In this document: positions 23,026-30,982 of the stretch, one piece after another | Layout: each line of letters begins with the position of its first letter | Position numbering within the stretch: the stretch's first letter is position 1 | Source: CAYPHA01 sp964410215 | GTDB lineage: Bacteria; Calditrichota; Calditrichia; Calditrichales; CAYPHA01 | Reading direction: 5' to 3' | NCBI GenBank assembly: GCA_964410215.1 | Contig: CAYPHA010000052.1 | Span: 1 to 32,456 of the forward strand | DNA length: 32,456 nucleotides | Notes under the pieces: generated by a model | What the model was told of the DNA's origin: nothing | The model's input: only the letters and a program-made list of their open reading frames with translations | Database searches by the model: none | Position numbers and translations under genes: made by a program

Positions 23026-24226
23026 CGTTTTTTCCTTTTTTTGTTGAAACGATCCGGCTTTCCAGTCTGCCGGTTTTTAACTCCGTGACAAGCATTTCAT
23101 CACGATCAGCCAGGGCGGCATCGGTCAGAATTTTATCCTGTTGATAGGTGATACTGTATCCCCGTTTCAGGACGTGTTTCGGGCTCATGTTTCCCAGTCG
23201 GCTTGCCAGGTTTTTGGATTTTTCCAGTCTGGTACTGTGAAACAATTTCATATTTTTATGCAGCCGGACGGCCAGATCATCCACCTGTTGCGCATATTGC
23301 CGTACCATATCCACCGGCATTTTCAGTCCATAGCTTTTTTGTATTGCTTCTATTTTTTCTTTCAGGTAGTCAATCCGCCGTCCCACAAGAAATTGCATAC
23401 GTCTGTGCGTTTCGGTAATATCCCGCCGGATCTGTTGCTGGTCCGGAACGGCAAGTTCGGCAGCCGCTGAAGGGGTTGGTGCTCTGAGATCCGCAACAAA
23501 ATCGGCAATGGTAAAGTCGATTTCATGGCCAACCGCCGATATAACCGGTATTTCAGAAGCAAAAATAGCACGCGCCACCGATTCCTCATTGAATGCCCAT
23601 AAGTCTTCCAGGGAGCCTCCGCCGCGGCCGACAATCAGCAAGTCGACTTCTTTAAAACGATTGAAATCATCGATGGCTTCTGCAATCTCCCGGGCGGCTC
23701 CTTCACCCTGAACTTTTACCGGCTTTAAAATCATTTGAACACCGGGTGCCCTCCTGGAAACAATATGAATGATATCCTGAACGGCAGCCCCCGTTTCCGA
23801 TGTTACAATCCCGATTTTAGAGGGGAAGGAGGGCATTTCCTTCTTGTTCGTTTCCTCAAAAAGGCCTTCTCTCCCCAGTTTTTGTTTTAATTCTTCGAAG
23901 GCTATCTGCAGGGCACCGACGCCGGCGGTTTCCATCCTGAAGACATCGAGCTGATAACGTCCGGCTTTTTCATAGACACGGATATTGCCCAATGCACGCA
24001 CCTGGACGCCATTCTGAAGGTCGAAATCCACCAGACTGGCCCGTGAACTCCACATGACGGCAGAAAGCTGTGCACTGGCATCCTTCAGTGTAAAATAGAG
24101 ATGTCCCGAATAATGATGTTTGAAATTGGATACTTCACCAAGCACCCACACGGTTGGAATTGTATCTTCGAGCAGGAGTTTTATTTCACGTGTAATTTCG
24201 GAAATTGAATAAATATGTTCGTTCAT
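23012..24226 (-). CDS. xseA: Exodeoxyribonuclease VII large subunit
   Basis: Catalytic subunit of ExoVII. The 404-residue protein has an N-terminal OB fold ('TVWVLGEVSNFKHHYSGHLY', 'FTLKDASAQLSAVMW'). The catalytic domain carries 'KIGIVTSETGAAVQDIIHIV', 'VDLLIVGRGGGSLEDLWAFN' and 'PVISAVGHEIDFTIADFVAD', followed by 'LRAPTPSAAAELAVPD'. A coiled C-terminal region (about 260-350) would hold XseB. The end 'LKRGYSITYQQDKIL' is conserved in the family. The ATG at 24226 has GGGAG four bases upstream. A strong terminator of the previous operon ends only about 15 bases before that site, leaving no room for a promoter in between. Confidence 0.97.
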   Translation of the reverse strand: MNEHIYSISEITREIKLLLEDTIPTVWVLGEVSNFKHHYSGHLYFTLKDASAQLSAVMWSSRASLVDFDLQNGVQVRALGNIRVYEKAGRYQLDVFRMETAGVGALQIAFEELKQKLGREGLFEETNKKEMPSFPSKIGIVTSETGAAVQDIIHIVSRRAPGVQMILKPVKVQGEGAAREIAEAIDDFNRFKEVDLLIVGRGGGSLEDLWAFNEESVARAIFASEIPVISAVGHEIDFTIADFVADLRAPTPSAAAELAVPDQQQIRRDITETHRRMQFLVGRRIDYLKEKIEAIQKSYGLKMPVDMVRQYAQQVDDLAVRLHKNMKLFHSTRLEKSKNLASRLGNMSPKHVLKRGYSITYQQDKILTDAALADRDEMLVTELKTGRLESRIVSTKKGKNDERS

Positions 24227-24247
24227 TCCGCTCCCGGATTACAAAAT

Positions 24248-24278
24248 AAAAAAAAGGCTCAAAAATTGAACCTTTTTT
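24248..24278 (-). terminator. Intrinsic terminator after the mS38-like gene
   Basis: Read on the minus strand, the RNA forms GGUUCAA, UUU, UUGAGCC flanked by an A tract and eight Us. All seven core positions pair (one U-G wobble). On the plus strand the same position would be a C-A mismatch, so the hairpin fits minus-strand transcription only. It overlaps the stop codon at 24277-24279. Confidence 0.85.
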
Positions 24279-24372
24279 AACGGGTTTTTTTCTTATGACG
24301 ATTCTTTCTCAGACGCTTCTTGCGCTTGTGCGTCGCCATCTTCGCACGTTTTCTTTTCTTACCGCTTGGCAT
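24277..24372 (-). CDS. Very short basic protein of the COX24/AURKAIP1 (mS38/bS22-like) family
   Basis: A 31-residue, extremely basic protein beginning MPSGKKRKRAKMATHKRKK and ending LRKNRHKKKTR. About two thirds of its residues are Lys or Arg. The opening matches the small COX24-C proteins common in Bacteroidota and related phyla. Family relatives are mitochondrial ribosomal protein mS38 and mycobacterial bS22, so binding to 16S rRNA on the small subunit is the likely role. This is inference from family. The ATG at 24372 follows GGAG with five-base spacing and lies 13 bases after the zinc-ribbon TPR gene. A strong terminator begins at the stop codon. It is easily missed by gene finders with a length cut-off. 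Confidence 0.88.
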   Translation of the reverse strand: MPSGKKRKRAKMATHKRKKRLRKNRHKKKTR

Positions 24373-24385
24373 AGATTCTCCAAAA

Positions 24386-25111
24386 TTAAGAATTATTCTG
24401 TTGTTTTTTCACCTCTTCTATAAAGCCGGCAGCCCGCTGTGCCTCCTGCGATTGCGGATGTTTCTGATTCAGTTTTTCCCAGGCAGAGATTGCGGCTTCA
24501 AATTTTCCCATATTGTAATATACGATTCCGGCATTAAAAAGCCCCTGTATGTGGTCCGGATTGATCTCCAGTGCTTGCTTCATATATACGGAAGCCGAAT
24601 CGATCTGGTTCAGGTTAAACAAAGAAACACCCAGATCAATCAGAACATTGGGGTCATCATCCTTAATATTTAGCGCTTTGCGGTAATGGCTCACCGCTTT
24701 GGAAAAATCCCTTATGTCAAAGTAACTGTTGGCAAGCTGTACATTGAGCATGTAGTCATTCGGATTGTCCAGCACCTGCATATTAAGCTCCTGAATACGC
24801 TGGAGCACTTCCTCATTATGGGCATGATCATGATTATGCGTCGTATTCGCAGGCTTCAGTTTACTGTAAAGTGCTTCACGGTTACCGCTCAGGATTACCA
24901 GGACTACCACAACGGAAATAACGAACGCAAATCCAATGGCACCATATCCGTTTACCCTGTGAAGGATACCTTTTGAAGCAGGTTTATCATGCCTGACGGC
25001 ATTCTTTTTCTTAACTTCGCGCAGTTTTGTTCCACAATTATTACAGAATTTTGCATCAGCTGTATTTTCCGTGCCGCATTTCGGACACGCTTTATTCTTT
25101 ATTTGGGACAT
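24386..25111 (-). CDS. Zinc-ribbon, single-pass membrane TPR protein
   Basis: The 241-residue protein has an N-terminal zinc ribbon with C9, C12, C23 and C26 ('ACPKCGTENTADAKFCNNCG'). A basic linker is followed by one membrane helix (about residues 55-73, 'IGFAFVISVVVVLVILS'). A His-rich stretch 'THNHDHAHNEEV' and three TPR units (about 105-230) follow: 'NVQLANSYFDIRDFSKAVSH', 'LIDLGVSLFNLNQIDSASVY' and 'LFNAGIVYYNMGKFEAAISA'. With the ribbon in the cytoplasm, the TPRs would lie outside. The His-rich segment just after the membrane could bind metal. The specific function is unknown. A good promoter lies upstream and the mS38-like gene directly downstream. Confidence 0.88.
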   Translation of the reverse strand: MSQIKNKACPKCGTENTADAKFCNNCGTKLREVKKKNAVRHDKPASKGILHRVNGYGAIGFAFVISVVVVLVILSGNREALYSKLKPANTTHNHDHAHNEEVLQRIQELNMQVLDNPNDYMLNVQLANSYFDIRDFSKAVSHYRKALNIKDDDPNVLIDLGVSLFNLNQIDSASVYMKQALEINPDHIQGLFNAGIVYYNMGKFEAAISAWEKLNQKHPQSQEAQRAAGFIEEVKKQQNNS

Positions 25112-25140
25112 ATCTCATCTTATAAATTAAATAAAAGATT

Positions 25141-25169
25141 ATTTTACAATAATATTGTATAAAAGTCAA
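25141..25169 (-). promoter_or_regulatory. Strong sigma-70-like promoter of the zinc-ribbon TPR and mS38-like genes
   Basis: On the minus strand TTGACT (25169-25164), exactly 17 bases, and TAAAAT (25146-25141) match the consensus at five of six positions in each half. It lies in the 97-base gap after mltD, about 30 bases before the ATG at 25111. This is the best promoter in the window. Confidence 0.7.
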
Positions 25170-25208
25170 TACTGGATACGATCTCCTGACCGGAATGATG
25201 AAAGGGCA

Positions 25209-27074
25209 TTAATTCTTAATCAGTATTTTATCGCCGGGTCTGATACGCACACTGCGCATATTATTCCATTGTTTAATCTGGCTGACGGAGACATTATACT
25301 TTTTAGCGATATCCCAGAGTGTATCACCACGTTTAACCGTATAATAATTTCCATCACGGACACCGATAATGGTTTTCGATTCAGTGGTCTCCGTCTGTTT
25401 TGATGCCAGTTGTTCCATGGAATTCGGCACCCAGATGGTCAGTTTTTGATCGGGATAGATATAGCGACCGTAGCGCAGGCCGTTCCAGTAGCGTATTTTA
25501 CTTGCCCGCGTATTGTATAATTCCGCAATCTCACCGATTGTGTCACCCTGTTTAACGATGTATTCGACCTTTTTATGTCCCGGGACATTGGTGGTGACGG
25601 GTGCCGGTTTGCGTGAACGTTTTGCGGTTCCCGGGCGGCGGTACGTGTTGCTCTCAGCATAGTAGTGAGCCTTGTTCTGAGGCACGGGAATAAGAAGGTA
25701 GTGACCGGCCCGTATCAGGTTACTTCTCAGGTTGTTGGTGGATTTTAAAACAGAAATAGTTGTGCGGTATTTTCGAGCAATTGTAGAGAGGGATTCGCCC
25801 GATTGTATGCGGTGCCTGACCCAGGAGCGTTTTTCTGAATCCGGAATGTTCCGGTATCCCTCCAGAAATGCCTGTTTGGTCCCCTCCGGCAGATACAATG
25901 CAAAATCCTTAATACCATGCGGGGTAACCCAGCGCCTGACAGCCGGATTGATTTCTTTGATGTAGGAATAGGTGGTATCCACAAGCTTTGCCACCACATT
26001 CAAATCCAGAGACTCCGAAATATGCACGGAATCGAATCCGACGGATGCCATTTTATCCACATAGAAACCGAATTTTTTTGGATCATTTGCAATAATGGTG
26101 GCCGCCAGAAATGTCGGAACATAATTTCTGGTCTGGCGTGGCAATCGTTTCAGTTTCCAAAAATCCGTGGTATTGTATCTGCGCATGTTTCTGCGTACGG
26201 TATTCGGACTGCAATTATAACCGGCGAGCGCCAGATACCAGTGTCCGAACTGGCTTTGCAAATCTTTCAGGTGACGGGCAGCGGCTTCGGTGGCTTTCAG
26301 AACATCTCTGCGCTCATCGAACCACCAATTGTTGCGAAGTCCGTAATATCGGCCCGTCGCAGAGATAAATTGCCACATTCCGGATGCCCTGGCATACGAA
26401 TAGGCATTGGGATTGAATCCGCTTTCGATCATTGCCAGATACTTCAAATCAGCGGGTAATTTATATTTAGCCAGAACGGTGTCAATCATTTTATCATACT
26501 TACCGCTGCGTTCGAGCCAGCGTGTAAATACGCCCCGTCCTTTGGTCTGAAAATATTTTATGGCCAGGCGTACTTTGTAGTTCAATGTGATGGGGAATCC
26601 CCTGCTGCTGTCCACAGCAACACCATCTCCAAACAGTACTGAATCGGGAAACGAGAAACGCTCTTCCATTTCAATAATATCTTCACGAATCTCTTCCGCC
26701 TCAATTTCAACCTCTTTTGTATTGAATATCCGTTCGTAGTCCTCATTCATGACCATTAAAAGGGAGTCATACGCGGCCCAGTTTTCCAGTGTGGCATGCT
26801 GCTCCTCGGTAAATTTGGAAACAATACCGAATGCATATTCGAAAAACAATTCGGCACCAAGGGTATCCTTCTCATTGAGTTTCGTATGAGCCATTTTGGT
26901 AAGTGTAAAGAGAGAATCCAGGCTTTTCGTCATGCCTTGGGAAAGCCATACGTCTTCAGGCAAACCATGAGGAACCCGCTGATCGGCTGATGTATCCTTT
27001 TGTCTGACGGAACGGCTGCAGGAAAATATAAAAAGTAGGGCAACGAATAACAGAGCACTTCTATGTATTATCAC
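25209..27074 (-). CDS. mltD: Membrane-bound lytic murein transglycosylase D with three LysM domains
   Basis: Cleaves the glycan backbone of peptidoglycan. The 621-residue protein has a lipoprotein-like signal (Cys19 in 'LLFIFSCS') and an N-terminal helical region with an acidic stretch (about residues 120-140). The SLT domain contains 'LKYLAMIESGFNPNAYSYAR' with catalytic E217, then 'ASGMWQFISATGRYYGL' and 'LALAGYNCSPNTVRRNMRRY'. Three LysM repeats lie at about 419-463, 503-548 and 576-620, each with the form V-x-x-GD/ES-x-x-x-IA-x-x-Y. The final repeat ends at the C-terminus. The start is GTG at 27074, overlapping the hldC stop as GTGA, with no in-frame ATG nearby. It is the last gene of the recJ-to-mltD operon. 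Confidence 0.96.
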   Translation of the reverse strand: MIIHRSALLFVALLFIFSCSRSVRQKDTSADQRVPHGLPEDVWLSQGMTKSLDSLFTLTKMAHTKLNEKDTLGAELFFEYAFGIVSKFTEEQHATLENWAAYDSLLMVMNEDYERIFNTKEVEIEAEEIREDIIEMEERFSFPDSVLFGDGVAVDSSRGFPITLNYKVRLAIKYFQTKGRGVFTRWLERSGKYDKMIDTVLAKYKLPADLKYLAMIESGFNPNAYSYARASGMWQFISATGRYYGLRNNWWFDERRDVLKATEAAARHLKDLQSQFGHWYLALAGYNCSPNTVRRNMRRYNTTDFWKLKRLPRQTRNYVPTFLAATIIANDPKKFGFYVDKMASVGFDSVHISESLDLNVVAKLVDTTYSYIKEINPAVRRWVTPHGIKDFALYLPEGTKQAFLEGYRNIPDSEKRSWVRHRIQSGESLSTIARKYRTTISVLKSTNNLRSNLIRAGHYLLIPVPQNKAHYYAESNTYRRPGTAKRSRKPAPVTTNVPGHKKVEYIVKQGDTIGEIAELYNTRASKIRYWNGLRYGRYIYPDQKLTIWVPNSMEQLASKQTETTESKTIIGVRDGNYYTVKRGDTLWDIAKKYNVSVSQIKQWNNMRSVRIRPGDKILIKN

Positions 27075-27553
27075 GAATGTATTCCTTTTCGAATTTTTTC
27101 TATCAGGTTCGTCGATGAACGCCCTTCTACAAGAGGGATCGTAACGACCACACCGTTATTATCCTCGACAATATCTCTTCCGACAATCTCTGAAATGTCA
27201 TAATCCCCGCCTTTGACAAGCACATCCGGCTTAACGGCCGAAATGAGCTCATAAGGCGTATCTTCTTCGAATACGCATACGATATCAACGGCTTCCAGCC
27301 GGGAAAGGACATATGCACGGTCTGTTTGATTCATAAACGGTCGTTCCGGACCTTTAAGACGGTATACCGACGCATCGGAATTAAGGCCCAGGAATAACAG
27401 GTCCCCCATCGCTCTTGCCTTTTCCAGATATTCAACATGGCCGCGATGGATAAGATCAAAACAACCGTTTGTAAAAACGATCTTCTGTATGTCCCTCTTC
27501 CGTAATTCGGCAACAACGGTTTTTACTTCAGCAAATTGGATAATTTTATGCAT
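27071..27553 (-). CDS. rfaE2: D-glycero-beta-D-manno-heptose 1-phosphate adenylyltransferase (HldC/RfaE2)
   Basis: Adds AMP to heptose 1-phosphate, making ADP-heptose for the LPS core. The 160-residue nucleotidyltransferase has 'VFTNGCFDLIHRGHVEYLEK' with the HxGH motif (H36-H39) and 'LLFLGLNSDASVYRLKG'. It also has 'ERPFMNQTDRAYVLSRLEAV', 'DVLVKGGDYDISEIVG' and 'EGRSSTNLIEKI', the SST motif that closes over ATP. It corresponds to the C-terminal half of fused HldE, encoded here as a separate protein. Its ATG directly abuts the stop of the kinase gene upstream. RfaE2 is preferred over glycerol-3-phosphate cytidylyltransferase because of the partner kinase and the KGGDY motif. Confidence 0.94.
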   Translation of the reverse strand: MHKIIQFAEVKTVVAELRKRDIQKIVFTNGCFDLIHRGHVEYLEKARAMGDLLFLGLNSDASVYRLKGPERPFMNQTDRAYVLSRLEAVDIVCVFEEDTPYELISAVKPDVLVKGGDYDISEIVGRDIVEDNNGVVVTIPLVEGRSSTNLIEKIRKGIHS

Positions 27554-28546
27554 TTATTTAATGGAATTCAATGTAATTTTTTTAAGTATTTCCAGTTCAA
27601 CGGGAACAATTCCCACTTCTTCACATACAATGCCCGCTGCGATGTTTGCCAGAGCAGCCGCTTCGAGAAAAGATGCATTGCCCGTTAGGGCAACGGTCAT
27701 GGTACTGATGACCGTATCACCGGCACCTGATACATCTGCAACATGTTTCGCCTTGGTGGGAATGTGATTAATATGGCCTCCGGCCTCAAAAATGGAAATG
27801 CCCCTGGCCCCCCTTGTCAGAAGTACACAGTCCACATCCATCTGATCGAGCAGGTCCAGTCCGGCCCTGTCAACATCTTCATCAGAAATGATTTCCCGGG
27901 CCAATGCAGCCGAAGTTTCTTTGATATTGGGTTTAAAAACGGTGGCACCTTTATAGGACATGAAGTTAACGAACTTTGGATCAACAGTGATTATTTTTTC
28001 ATGTTGTATGCCCAGTTGAAGAACATGTTCAATCACTTCCGGCAATAAAACGCCTTTATTATAGTCTTCAATAATAATGGCATCGACCCCGCTGACCATA
28101 TCATTCAAACGTTCCAGAATTTTTTTCAGTGTCTTTCCCGAAACCGCATTTCTCTTCTCTTTGTCAACACGTGCAATATGCTGGTTATCACCGATAATAC
28201 GTGTTTTGACCGTGGTAGGTCGTGTATCATCCCCCACCATGGCAGTTGTAGCCATACCGCTTTGATGCAGTAATTCCATGAATCGGGAACCCATCCCGTC
28301 CTTACCGATAACACCCAGCAGCAGTGGTTCAGCACCCAGTGTTTTAACATTTAAGGCCACATTTGCAGCACCACCGAGCCGCCTTTCCTCATCTTCTATT
28401 TCAACAATCGGCACAGGCGCTTCCGGTGATAATCGCGCAACATTACCGCGCAGGTATTCATCGATCATGACATCACCCAGAACCAGAATACGTTTATCCC
28501 TGAACCGGTCAAAAATCGCTTGCAGCCCTGTAACGGAAAAATTCAA
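27554..28546 (-). CDS. rfaE1: D-glycero-beta-D-manno-heptose-7-phosphate kinase (HldA/RfaE1)
   Basis: PfkB-family kinase phosphorylating heptose 7-phosphate at C1 in ADP-heptose synthesis. The 330-residue protein shows 'ILVLGDVMIDEYLRGNVARL', 'SPEAPVPIVEI', 'RLGGAANVALNVKTLGAEP' and 'IIEDYNKGVL'. Its PfkB signature is 'DVSGAGDTVISTM', with catalytic D277 in GAGD. It is equivalent to the N-terminal half of HldE. The start is TTG at 28546, supported by GGAGG with four-base spacing. The ATG within that ribosome-binding region is out of frame and stops at once. GmhA and GmhB are not in the window. It starts 17 bases after the histidine kinase stop, in the same operon. Confidence 0.95.
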   Translation of the reverse strand: MNFSVTGLQAIFDRFRDKRILVLGDVMIDEYLRGNVARLSPEAPVPIVEIEDEERRLGGAANVALNVKTLGAEPLLLGVIGKDGMGSRFMELLHQSGMATTAMVGDDTRPTTVKTRIIGDNQHIARVDKEKRNAVSGKTLKKILERLNDMVSGVDAIIIEDYNKGVLLPEVIEHVLQLGIQHEKIITVDPKFVNFMSYKGATVFKPNIKETSAALAREIISDEDVDRAGLDLLDQMDVDCVLLTRGARGISIFEAGGHINHIPTKAKHVADVSGAGDTVISTMTVALTGNASFLEAAALANIAAGIVCEEVGIVPVELEILKKITLNSIK

Positions 28547-28563
28547 TTTGCCTCCATCGAAAA

Positions 28564-30138
28564 TCAGGACGTCTTGTTATTCTGCAGGTACGGGAATTTC
28601 AGAACAAACCGCGTACCGTTATCCGGTTCCGACGTAAAGTCAATCTTCACATTATACTTAATCAGAATATTATAGGCTGTGGAAAGCCCCAGTCCTGTTC
28701 CCCTGGGAATTCCATTTTCGGCACCCGGTCTTTTTTCCTTCATTTTGGTCGTAAAAAACGGCTCGAACAATCGCTGCTTCGTCGATTCATCCATGCCGCA
28801 GCCTGTATCGATAATATTGAGTATAACATATGCATCATCTGCACTGCTTTGTATGGTCAGTTTTCGAACAGGTGTCTTATACATCGCGTCAATGGCATTT
28901 TGGATAAAAGCCATAATACTCTGAGAAAAATCGCTGTAAATACCTTTTATTTTAGGTATTTCCGGATCCAGATTGATGTCCTTTTCAATGTGATGTTTGT
29001 AGTAAAGGTCTGCCATCAGGAATTCCAATTCCTCTGTCAATAGATCATTAAGGTCGACCTCACCGACGGACATATCCTGTTCTTTAATTCCCTTATTCAG
29101 AACAGAGTTAATCAAATCGGACATTTTTTTTGTTTGTCTGAGGATTTTTTCGATTTCATCCCCGTTTTCAGGATATTTCAGACGCAGCAGTTCGGCATTG
29201 CCCTGGACGATGGAAATAGGGGTATTGAGGTTATGGGCGATTCCGGCGGCAAGTTGCCCGATCGCGGCCAGCTTATGTTCATTCAGCAGTTCAAGCTCAT
29301 ACTGTTTTTCTTTTTCCCGGGCATTATGCTGTTCGGTTACATCGATCATGATCCCTTCAAGTGCTGTTTTCCCCTCATGATTGTAGGTCGCGCCCCAGAC
29401 CTGCAGTATCAGGTTCCGGTCATCAAACGTTCGTGCCTGGAATTCGAAATTCACGGTAGATTGCCGCCCTTCAAGCAAGGAATCAAAAGTATCCCTTACC
29501 AGTTGCTTATCGCCTTCTGTGGCAAAATCGGCCATATGCGACTGGTTAATGATCGTATTCGCATTACAGGCAAGGATTTCACATAATTTTTTATTTACAT
29601 ATTGAAATACATTGTCCTGGATGAGGTAGACACCGACCAGGGATTGTTCGACAAGGCTTCTGTACTTATCTTCTGAAACCCGGAGCGCGGCAACTTTCTG
29701 ATCCACAAGTCGTTCCAGTTCCTGCTGGTATTTACGTTTCTGCTCTTCAATTTCTTTTTTTTGGAGTTCCAACTCATAATGAAGAATGGCGGTTTTGATG
29801 ATCTGAACAAACTGATGCGTTTTAAACGGCTTTACGAGGTATTCGAATACTTTAAGCCGGACTGCTTCCCGGGCATGATTCAATTCCGAGCTGCCGGTGA
29901 TAATTATGATCGGGGCAACGATCCCGGTATCCTGGATTTCGCGTATAAATTCAATACCATTCAGATCAGGTAAAAAAATATCGACAACAATTGCCGCATA
30001 GCTGTTTTCAAAGATAAGTTTTTTTGCTTTTGCGGCAGACTCACAGGCAATTATGGAATACCCTTCGCTCTCGAGTAACGAAGTAAGCAGGTGCCTTATA
30101 GAATCATCATCATCAACTAAAAAGATTTTATGATTCAT
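28564..30138 (-). CDS. Soluble receiver-PAS-histidine kinase (inverted hybrid)
   Basis: The 524-residue protein starts with a receiver domain (about 1-120): 'IFLVDDDDSIRHLL', phosphoacceptor D53 in 'IVVDIFLPDLNG', T81 and K103 in 'YLVKPFK'. A coiled coil (about 120-155) leads to a PAS domain (about 158-280, 'EDKYRSLVEQSLVGVYLIQD'). A HisKA helix follows with 'IGQLAAGIAHNLNTPISIVQ' (phospho-His near residue 300). The ATPase domain has 'AFIQNAIDAMY', 'NIIDTGCGMD' and 'PRGTGLGLSTAYNILI'. There are no membrane helices. The residue after the phosphorylated His is Asn, where Glu or Asp is usual, which may change phosphatase or kinase balance. I chose the ATG at 30138, overlapping the upstream gene's end by 11 bases; a TTG at 30153 is less likely. 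The input signal and output target are unknown; the receiver may take phosphate from another kinase. Confidence 0.93.
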   Translation of the reverse strand: MNHKIFLVDDDDSIRHLLTSLLESEGYSIIACESAAKAKKLIFENSYAAIVVDIFLPDLNGIEFIREIQDTGIVAPIIIITGSSELNHAREAVRLKVFEYLVKPFKTHQFVQIIKTAILHYELELQKKEIEEQKRKYQQELERLVDQKVAALRVSEDKYRSLVEQSLVGVYLIQDNVFQYVNKKLCEILACNANTIINQSHMADFATEGDKQLVRDTFDSLLEGRQSTVNFEFQARTFDDRNLILQVWGATYNHEGKTALEGIMIDVTEQHNAREKEKQYELELLNEHKLAAIGQLAAGIAHNLNTPISIVQGNAELLRLKYPENGDEIEKILRQTKKMSDLINSVLNKGIKEQDMSVGEVDLNDLLTEELEFLMADLYYKHHIEKDINLDPEIPKIKGIYSDFSQSIMAFIQNAIDAMYKTPVRKLTIQSSADDAYVILNIIDTGCGMDESTKQRLFEPFFTTKMKEKRPGAENGIPRGTGLGLSTAYNILIKYNVKIDFTSEPDNGTRFVLKFPYLQNNKTS

Positions 30139-30454
30139 TGGTTTTCTGTCCAACCAGTTTCTGTAACATCTTTTTCACGCTGTCTGCAACCATTTCTATC
30201 AATGTGAAGAGCAAGAGATTAATTATGCCGATATAATAAAGCACCTGTGTAAGGCTATCGAGAGCCTTGCTGTTAAACTGGGGTAAAATAATGATGAGAA
30301 CAAAGGCGACTCCCACAATCCAGCTCATCGTTTTCAGAATGCGTTTAAAAAGCCGTTCGGTGGAAGCATCGATCCCGATCATTTGATCTTTTGACGCAGA
30401 CGAACGGTTGTCTGCTTGCTTATCAATTCTTTTTTTCCTGGTTTTCTTTGCCAT
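30128..30454 (-). CDS. Small two-helix membrane protein of unknown function
   Basis: The 108-residue protein has a very basic N-terminus (MAKKTRKKRIDKQ), an amphipathic stretch and two membrane helices (about residues 44-61, 'WIVGVAFVLIIILPQF', and 70-90, 'VLYYIGIINLLLFTLIEMVA'). The C-terminus is basic. I recognise no family. The positive-inside pattern suggests both ends are cytoplasmic. It lies 3 bases after the thioredoxin-like gene and overlaps the start of the histidine kinase. A link as sensor, anchor or partner for that soluble kinase is possible but only positional. Confidence 0.8.
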   Translation of the reverse strand: MAKKTRKKRIDKQADNRSSASKDQMIGIDASTERLFKRILKTMSWIVGVAFVLIIILPQFNSKALDSLTQVLYYIGIINLLLFTLIEMVADSVKKMLQKLVGQKTNES

Positions 30455-30457
30455 ATT

Positions 30458-30982
30458 TTAATCCTGTTCGGGAGATATATTATTTGACATTATATTCAGC
30501 AGGTCCTCTTCCAGCGACTGCACCGGGGATTCCACAATCCTTCCGAGTTCCACCCCATCCCGTTCAAATATAAATGTTGGAACTCTTTCAATATCATATT
30601 TTTCCGGGAGATCGTTATCCAGTTTTTTATAGCGGTCCACCGCCCAGAGTTCCAATTCATAGTTCCATTTATCTTCAAGGTTCTGAAGAACGGAAAAAAA
30701 CAGGGGAACTTGCAGTTCACTGTCCGCGCACCATGTACCGAGGAAGACAGTTACATCAACAGGTTGATCCACGGCAGCCAGTTTTGCGATAAGGGCAGGA
30801 TCGGGCATGTACGTTTTCTCAATTTCCTGCCACTCCGGAAAATCGAAATAAAGCTGTTCCGGCGAAATCCTTCCATAAAGCATTTCAATCCCATCGCGTA
30901 CCTCCAGCCGGGACGTGACTTTAGTAGAACATCCCGGTAGGGCTGCTATTATGGACAGACTAATTATTAAACGTAGAATCAT
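30458..30982 (-). CDS. Thioredoxin-fold lipoprotein with a CxxS site
   Basis: The 174-residue protein has a lipoprotein signal with Cys18 ('ALPGCSTK'). A thioredoxin-like fold follows: 'VDVTVFLGTWCADSELQVPL' with C85-A-D-S88, then 'WAVDRYKKLDNDLPEKYDIE' and the cis-Pro region 'RVPTFIFERDGVELGRIVE'. A monothiol CxxS site cannot form an intramolecular disulfide. Related 'TWCxDS' proteins are frequent in FCB bacteria, and their substrate is unknown to me. It may act as a thiol isomerase, glutaredoxin-like or chaperone-type factor in the periplasm. The ATG at 30982 has AGAGGA seven bases upstream and lies inside the end of the RodZ-like gene (23-base overlap). Confidence 0.88.
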   Translation of the reverse strand: MILRLIISLSIIAALPGCSTKVTSRLEVRDGIEMLYGRISPEQLYFDFPEWQEIEKTYMPDPALIAKLAAVDQPVDVTVFLGTWCADSELQVPLFFSVLQNLEDKWNYELELWAVDRYKKLDNDLPEKYDIERVPTFIFERDGVELGRIVESPVQSLEEDLLNIMSNNISPEQD

